Positions 59,631 through 64,000 of a stretch of 64,000 nucleotides of DNA are shown in pieces. The position numbers and the translations under genes were made by a program. The notes under the pieces are model-generated. The model saw only the letters and a program-made list of their open reading frames with translations, was not told the DNA's origin and made no database searches. This DNA comes from Shimia haliotis (GTDB taxonomy: Bacteria; Pseudomonadota; Alphaproteobacteria; Rhodobacterales; Rhodobacteraceae). The first letter of the stretch is position 1. Every line of letters begins with the position of its first letter. The stretch spans positions 186,001 to 250,000 of the forward strand of contig NZ_FOSZ01000003.1 of NCBI RefSeq assembly GCF_900114415.1. Reading direction: 5' to 3'.

Positions 59631-60623
59631 TTATGCCATCGCGTGGCGGTAGCCGGCGGAGTAGTGGCCGGAGACATGGTGTTCGAGCTGGCGTTCGATG
59701 TCGTTGAGCAACGAGGATGCGCCAAAACGGAAGAGGTCCGGTTGCAGCCAGCGGTCGCCGAGTTCGTCTTTCATCAGCGAGAGATACACCAGCGCATCTT
59801 TCGCCTTGGAAATGCCGCCTGCAGGTTTGTAGCCAACACGGTGGCCGGTCCGGTCATAGTAGTCGCGGATGGCGCGGATCATCACGAGGGACACGGGCAG
59901 GGTGGCGTTGACGCTTTCCTTGCCGGTGGAAGTCTTGATGAAGTCGGCGCCGGCCATCATGCACACCAGTGACGCGCGCGCGACATTGCGCAGGGTGCCC
60001 AGTTCGCCGGTTGCGAGAATGGCTTTGACATGGGCGTCGCCGCAGGCGTCGCGCATTTCTTTCATCTCGTCATAAAGCGCCTGCCAGTTGCCTTGCAAAA
60101 CGTGGCGACGGGTGATGACGATGTCGATTTCCTCGGCACCCGCTTTGACGCTTTCGCCGATTTCAGCGATCCGCAGGTGGTAGGGCGAAAGGCCCGCAGG
60201 GAAGCCGGTGGATACGGCGGCGACCGGAATGCCGGACCCCTTAAGCGACGCCACGGCGGATTCGATCATGTCGTGATAGACACAGACCGCGCCAGTGGTC
60301 AGACCTGTCATGTCGAGGGCTTCCAGAATGTCGGCGCGCACAGGCTGTTTGGCCTTGGCGCAGAGGCGTTCGACGCGGCCCTCGCTGTCATCACCAGACA
60401 AGGTGGTGAGGTCGATCAAAGAAATCGCCTTGCACAGCCACGCGGCCTGATACTCTTTTTTGACCGAGCGCCGCCCGGGAAGGGTCTTGGCGCGGCGTTC
60501 AATGGCCGAAGTGTTGGCCTGTGCGGTGCGAACCCAGTCGAGGTCCAGCTCCATGCCGGGGTTGCGCGGCTCGATCGCCGTCGGCAATTGGTGCCCTTCG
60601 GCGGAAATAGTGGGCGTCTGCAT
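59631..60623 (-). CDS. deoC: deoxyribose-phosphate aldolase
   Basis: This 330-residue aldolase cleaves 2-deoxyribose-5-phosphate into glyceraldehyde-3-phosphate and acetaldehyde. The Schiff-base lysine is in DFIKTSTGK (about 226-234) and the second lysine in GYKPAGGI (about 261-268). LDMTGLTTGAVCVYH and EEIDIVI are further DeoC motifs. Its N-terminal 60 residues are an extension compared with the roughly 250-residue Escherichia coli enzyme. It is the first gene of a two-gene operon with ALDH16 and is divergent from the metal-transport operon. Confidence 0.95.
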   Translation of the reverse strand: MQTPTISAEGHQLPTAIEPRNPGMELDLDWVRTAQANTSAIERRAKTLPGRRSVKKEYQAAWLCKAISLIDLTTLSGDDSEGRVERLCAKAKQPVRADILEALDMTGLTTGAVCVYHDMIESAVASLKGSGIPVAAVSTGFPAGLSPYHLRIAEIGESVKAGAEEIDIVITRRHVLQGNWQALYDEMKEMRDACGDAHVKAILATGELGTLRNVARASLVCMMAGADFIKTSTGKESVNATLPVSLVMIRAIRDYYDRTGHRVGYKPAGGISKAKDALVYLSLMKDELGDRWLQPDLFRFGASSLLNDIERQLEHHVSGHYSAGYRHAMA

Positions 60624-60733
60624 CGGTCCATCCTGTTGCGGAAAACAGGTCTAAAATGCCTCAGAAGACGTAGCATATGCAAGAGACGACAAGAGGTAGG
60701 ATGTATTTTTTTGACCCTATGGTCAGAAAAAAG

Positions 60734-60784
60734 ATGAGAATAAGTCGCAATTGCGTTGACAGTATTGCGAATGGTTCTCATATT
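60734..60784 (+). promoter_or_regulatory. promoter of the metal-uptake operon with twin inverted Fur/Mur-like motifs
   Basis: TTGACA (60756-60761) and CATATT (60779-60784) with a 17-base spacer make a plausible sigma-70 promoter. The sequence TTGCGAATGGTTCTCAT (60765-60781) covers spacer and -10. A related TTGCGACTTATTCTCAT lies on the opposite strand (60750-60734), 14 bases away. The shared TTGCGAnTnnTTCTCAT pattern resembles Fur-family (Mur/Fur) boxes, so repression by metal is inferred. The left motif could also affect deoC. Confidence 0.6.
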
Positions 60785-60810
60785 CAACTTAACCTAAATC
60801 GAGGTGGATG

Positions 60811-61773
60811 ATGCGATTCTCTCGCAGACAGTTTGTAGCTAGTGCCATGGCGGGCTTGATTGTCGCGCCTAAAGTGGCATTTGCGGCGGACAAACTGGCG
60901 GTTGTGGCGACCACAGGCATGATTGCAGACACAGTGCGCCGCATCGGTGGCGACGCAGTTGACGTGCGTGGCCTGATGGGGCCGGGCGTAGATCCGCATG
61001 CATATCGGCAGACACGTACGGACATTGTTGCGATGACGCGTGCGGAGATCGTATTTTGGCACGGTCTTTATCTTGAAGCGCAGATGGAAGAGTTCTTCCA
61101 CAAGCTTGAAAAGCGCACAAACGTGGTAGCAGTCACGGATCAATTGCCCCGCGATCTTTTGCGTGGCCATGATGATTACGACGACAAATTTGATCCGCAC
61201 GTCTGGATGGATCCTTCGATCTGGGTTCTGGTGGCGGATCGGGTACGTGATGCGCTGATTGAAGAGCGCCCCCAGCACCGCGCGATGTTTGAAGCGAATG
61301 CTGCGACATTTTCCGAGGAACTGCGGGCCCTGGCAGACTATGCCGATCGCAGTTTGGCAACGGTTAACGCGGAGTCCCGCGTGTTGCTGACAGCGCATGA
61401 TGCCTTTGGCTATTTTGGCGCGGCTCACGGTTTCGAGGTTTTGGGCATTCAGGGGATTTCCACAGAGTCTGAGGCGGGTTTGAACCGGATCAGCGGTTTG
61501 GTGGACATGCTGGTGGAGCGTGACATCAGTGCGGTGTTTGTCGAGAGCTCGGTGTCGGACCGGTCGATGAGAGCTGTCATCGAGGGCGCGGCGGCCAAGG
61601 GCCATGACGTTATGATCGGTGGCGAATTGTTCAGCGACGCGATGGGGCCTGAGGGCACCTATGAAGGCACCTATATCGGGATGATTGATCACAATGTGAC
61701 GGTCATATCCAATGCATTGGGCGGAGATGCGCCCGAACGCGGAATGTCTGGCCGTTTGTCGGCTGGATCATAG
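60811..61773 (+). CDS. Mn/Zn-type ABC transporter substrate-binding protein (TroA/SitA/ZnuA family)
   Basis: This 320-residue cluster-A1 binding protein has a twin-arginine-like signal (FSRRQFVASAMAGLIVAPKVAFA). The four metal ligands are expected at His in GPGVDPHAYRQT, His in FDPHVWMD, Glu in GISTESEAG and Asp in MIDHNVTV. The absence of a long His-rich loop points to manganese (SitA/MntC) rather than zinc (ZnuA), but this is not decisive. The start at 60811 fits GAGGTG. The ATG one codon earlier is too close to it. It is the first gene of the operon. Confidence 0.88.
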   Translation: MRFSRRQFVASAMAGLIVAPKVAFAADKLAVVATTGMIADTVRRIGGDAVDVRGLMGPGVDPHAYRQTRTDIVAMTRAEIVFWHGLYLEAQMEEFFHKLEKRTNVVAVTDQLPRDLLRGHDDYDDKFDPHVWMDPSIWVLVADRVRDALIEERPQHRAMFEANAATFSEELRALADYADRSLATVNAESRVLLTAHDAFGYFGAAHGFEVLGIQGISTESEAGLNRISGLVDMLVERDISAVFVESSVSDRSMRAVIEGAAAKGHDVMIGGELFSDAMGPEGTYEGTYIGMIDHNVTVISNALGGDAPERGMSGRLSAGS

Positions 61774-61793
61774 GCGCGTGTAAAGGAAACGGA

Positions 61794-62600
61794 ATGAGCT
61801 TGGAACTTGCAGCAAATGATGGCGTCGCGCCAACCGGAGCAGGCCTTGCGAGCAGCCCGTTGGCCCTGCGTGGTATGACCGTGAGCTATGGCCAAAAGCC
61901 GGTGGTTTTCTCCGTGGACATGACCATTGCCGAAGGCGCAATGACCGCGATTATCGGCCCCAACGGGGCGGGCAAGTCGACGCTGTTGAAGGCTGCACTT
62001 GGTATCGTTTCGCCACTGGCCGGTCAGGTGACGGTCTTTGGTAAGCCTTTGGCAGCGGAGCGTCACCGGATCGCCTATGTTCCGCAACGCGCCAGTGTGG
62101 ATTGGGATTTCCCGACGCGGGTGATCGATGTGGTTCTGATGGGGCTGTATCGCGAACTAGGCTTGTTGCAGCGCATTCGTGGACAGCACCGCGACAAAGC
62201 GATGGCGTGTCTGGAACGTGTGGGCATGGCGGGGTTTGCGGAGCGCCAGATCGGGCAGCTTTCGGGTGGACAGCAACAGCGGGTATTTCTGGCGCGTGCG
62301 CTGGCACAGGAGGCAGACCTGTATCTGCTGGATGAACCTTTTGCCGGTGTGGATGCCGCAACCGAAAAGGCCATCATAGATGTGCTGAAGTCGTTGAAAG
62401 ACGAAGGCAAAACCGTAGTGGCGGTGCATCACGATCTGGCAACTGTTGCCGAGTATTTCGATCGCGTTTTCCTGGTCAACACCCGTAAGATGGCAGAAGG
62501 CACTGTAGCCGAGGCCTTTAGTGCCGAAAATCTCGACCGCACTTACGGCGGGCGTCTGGCGACAGGTCAGATTGACCAGTTGGATCTGGTCGCGGGGTGA
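61794..62600 (+). CDS. Mn/Zn-type ABC transporter ATP-binding protein
   Basis: This 268-residue ABC ATPase of the metal-chelate group has Walker A GPNGAGKS (about 55-62), Q-loop YVPQRASVDWDFP, signature LSGGQQQRVFLARAL and Walker B LYLLDEPFAGVD. The VDWDFP segment after the Q-loop is typical of SitB/MntA-type proteins. AAAGGAAACGG precedes the ATG, and the permease gene follows 4 bases after the stop codon. Confidence 0.92.
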   Translation: MSLELAANDGVAPTGAGLASSPLALRGMTVSYGQKPVVFSVDMTIAEGAMTAIIGPNGAGKSTLLKAALGIVSPLAGQVTVFGKPLAAERHRIAYVPQRASVDWDFPTRVIDVVLMGLYRELGLLQRIRGQHRDKAMACLERVGMAGFAERQIGQLSGGQQQRVFLARALAQEADLYLLDEPFAGVDAATEKAIIDVLKSLKDEGKTVVAVHHDLATVAEYFDRVFLVNTRKMAEGTVAEAFSAENLDRTYGGRLATGQIDQLDLVAG

Positions 62601-62604
62601 TCCC

Positions 62605-63810
62605 ATGTTGTGGGACGCGCTGACACTCGGGCTTGGCTATAACGCCACTTTGGTCACGATTGGCGCGGCGCTTTTGGGCGTTGCAGCCGGTGTCACCGGC
62701 ACATTTCTATATTTGCGAAAACGCGCTTTGGTGAGCGACGCGATTAGCCACGCGACTTTGCCGGGCGTGGCGCTGGCCTTTATCGTGATGGTTCTTTTGG
62801 GGGGCGACGGACGCAGCCTGCCTGCGTTGCTTTTGGGCGCGGCGGTGTCCTCGTGGATCGGACTGATGTGCGTGAACTGGCTGACTGCCCGCACGCGGCT
62901 TGCTGAGGATGCGGCCATCGGTGCGGTTTTGTCTGTTTTCTTCGGGTTCGGGATCGTGTTGTTGACGGTGATCCAGACCATGAATGCAGGGCGCGCAGCG
63001 GGGCTGGAAGGCTTTTTGCTCGGCTCGACTGCGGGCATGTTGTTCAATGATGCGGTTGTGATTGCCGTGGGCGGAGCGGTGACGCTTGCCCTGGTTTTTG
63101 TTTTGCGCCGGCCCATGGGGTTGGTGGCGTTTGATCCGGAGTTTTCGGCGGCGAGCGGCGTCAACGTGGGGCGGGTGGATCTGGCCATCATGGGGTTGGC
63201 ACTGGCGGTAACGGTTGTCGGACTTAAGGTTGTGGGCTTGGTTCTGATCGTGGCGATGTTGATCATCCCGCCGGTCACGGCGCGGTTCTGGACCGATCGC
63301 ACGGACCATATGGCGATGATTTCAGGGTTGTGCGGCGGGTTGGCCGCGTGGGTCGGCGCGGCCCTGTCAGCGACGGCGCCGGCGTTGCCAACCGGACCGA
63401 TTATTGTGCTGACGAGCTTTGCCATTTTTGTTGTGTCGCTTCTGCTTGCCCCCGAGCGCGGGATGTTGGCGGTGGGGCTGCACCACCGGCGATTTCAACG
63501 GCGGGTTCACATGCGACAGGGCCTGCTGGCGTTGGCGCAAGGACAGCCGATCTATGAGCGGTTCACCCTGAAATTGCTGCGCCGCGCAGGGTTGGCCCAC
63601 GCCGATGGCGTGGCAACCGAAGATGGCAAAGCCCGCGCGGCGAAGGCGCTTCGGGATGAGAAACGATGGGAGCTGGTTCGCGCGGATCAGGCATTCGAAA
63701 GCGCGGCCGTTCAATATGATGGATTGCGCGAGATAGAGACTGTTTTGACCGTTGACCAAATCGCGGAAATTGACCGGCGCATGGGCGGACCAACAGGGGT
63801 GATGCCATGA
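62605..63810 (+). CDS. Mn/Zn-type ABC transporter permease with long C-terminal cytoplasmic extension
   Basis: This 401-residue ABC-3 family permease has about eight membrane helices in residues 10-282 (GVAAGVTGTFLYLRKRALVSDAISHATLPG is the family N-terminal motif). It then carries an extra domain of about 115 residues (284-401), rich in Arg, Ala and Glu (HHRRFQRRVHMRQGLLAL, LLRRAGLAHADGVATEDGKARAAKAL). The extension looks like a winged-helix or MntR-like module rather than membrane sequence. Its start lies 4 bases after the ATPase gene. The stop codon overlaps the next permease gene (ATGA). Confidence 0.88.
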   Translation: MLWDALTLGLGYNATLVTIGAALLGVAAGVTGTFLYLRKRALVSDAISHATLPGVALAFIVMVLLGGDGRSLPALLLGAAVSSWIGLMCVNWLTARTRLAEDAAIGAVLSVFFGFGIVLLTVIQTMNAGRAAGLEGFLLGSTAGMLFNDAVVIAVGGAVTLALVFVLRRPMGLVAFDPEFSAASGVNVGRVDLAIMGLALAVTVVGLKVVGLVLIVAMLIIPPVTARFWTDRTDHMAMISGLCGGLAAWVGAALSATAPALPTGPIIVLTSFAIFVVSLLLAPERGMLAVGLHHRRFQRRVHMRQGLLALAQGQPIYERFTLKLLRRAGLAHADGVATEDGKARAAKALRDEKRWELVRADQAFESAAVQYDGLREIETVLTVDQIAEIDRRMGGPTGVMP

Positions 63811-64000
63811 CCGGTGCCGAGTTTGTGCCTTTGTCGCTAACGCCTTTGTTGATAGGGGTTTTTGCCGCAGTTGCCTGTGCCCTGCCTGGCAACTTTTTGG
63901 TGCTGCGACGGCAGGCGCTGATCGGGGATGCCATCAGTCATGTGGTGCTGCCTGGTATCGTTGTGGCGTTTCTCGTGACAGGAGTCGTGGCGGCTGTGCC
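63807..64000 (+). CDS. second Mn/Zn-type ABC permease, 3' truncated by window
   Basis: The ATG overlaps the stop codon of the first permease gene. The 64 residues visible (LLIGVFAAVACALPGNFLVLRRQALIGDAISHVVLPGIVVAFLV) carry the ABC-3 family N-terminal helix and the LIGDAISHVVLPG motif. The gene continues past the edge of the window. Two different permeases, as in SitCD/MntCD-type systems, would form a heterodimer. This makes a manganese-type system more likely than a single-permease zinc system. Confidence 0.88.
   Translation, partial: MTGAEFVPLSLTPLLIGVFAAVACALPGNFLVLRRQALIGDAISHVVLPGIVVAFLVTGVVAAV

Overview
The window looks like a chromosomal segment from a marine Rhodobacterales (Roseobacter-group) alphaproteobacterium. 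The reasons are its high GC content, tightly packed operons with TGATG/ATGA gene overlaps, and gene families typical of that group (DUF1523, DUF3035, ALDH16, soeABC, the xsc-pta-tpa-tauR-tauABC taurine genes, a fused quaternary-amine permease, sitABC). No tRNA, rRNA, CRISPR array, insertion sequence or prophage module was seen.

Layout. 1-2.4 kb: end of an alpha/beta hydrolase, a P1-type peptidase, and the divergent peroxide-defence pair ohr/ohrR with operator-like repeats between them. 2.6-10.1 kb: a co-directional cluster of mostly uncharacterised genes (a coiled-coil protein, a hypothetical, an AAA+ ATPase, small membrane proteins, a DUF6638-like protein, a DUF1523 protein). It is interrupted by REP-like palindromes and an AT-rich GIY-YIG-domain gene. 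This is the best candidate for an undescribed system.

10.1-27 kb: a taurine dissimilation island. TauABC imports taurine, Tpa converts it to sulfoacetaldehyde, Xsc and Pta release acetyl phosphate/acetyl-CoA plus sulfite, a SoeABC-type molybdoenzyme would oxidise the sulfite, and a citrate synthase takes up acetyl-CoA. A MocR-type regulator (TauR) sits inside the island. Paired CTGGAC-like direct repeats lie upstream of xsc, tauR and tpa.

27-32.4 kb: an M48 lipoprotein protease, an aldehyde dehydrogenase, a 1-Cys peroxiredoxin and a chemoreceptor with a membrane-embedded sensor. 32.5-43.8 kb: the usual rbfA-truB-rpsO-pnp translation/RNA-decay neighbourhood, carrying extra genes. These are a phosphodiester glycosidase-like protein, a DUF1643 protein, an RTX-type calcium-binding protein and, between rpsO and pnp, a 4-kb accessory block. 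The block holds a GDSL lipoprotein, a glycine-zipper protein, an AraC regulator, a broken 128-bp duplication and a low-GC sulfotransferase.

43.9-64 kb: a quaternary-amine ABC transporter, a DUF1674 (SDHAF4-like) gene, rsmB, a heparinase II/III-like gene, purH, lspA, a DUF3035 lipoprotein, an active/inactive M16 peptidase pair, ALDH16 with deoC, and the start of a Mn/Zn (sit/znu-type) ABC operon. The operon's promoter is covered by two inverted Fur/Mur-like motifs. The last permease gene runs off the window.
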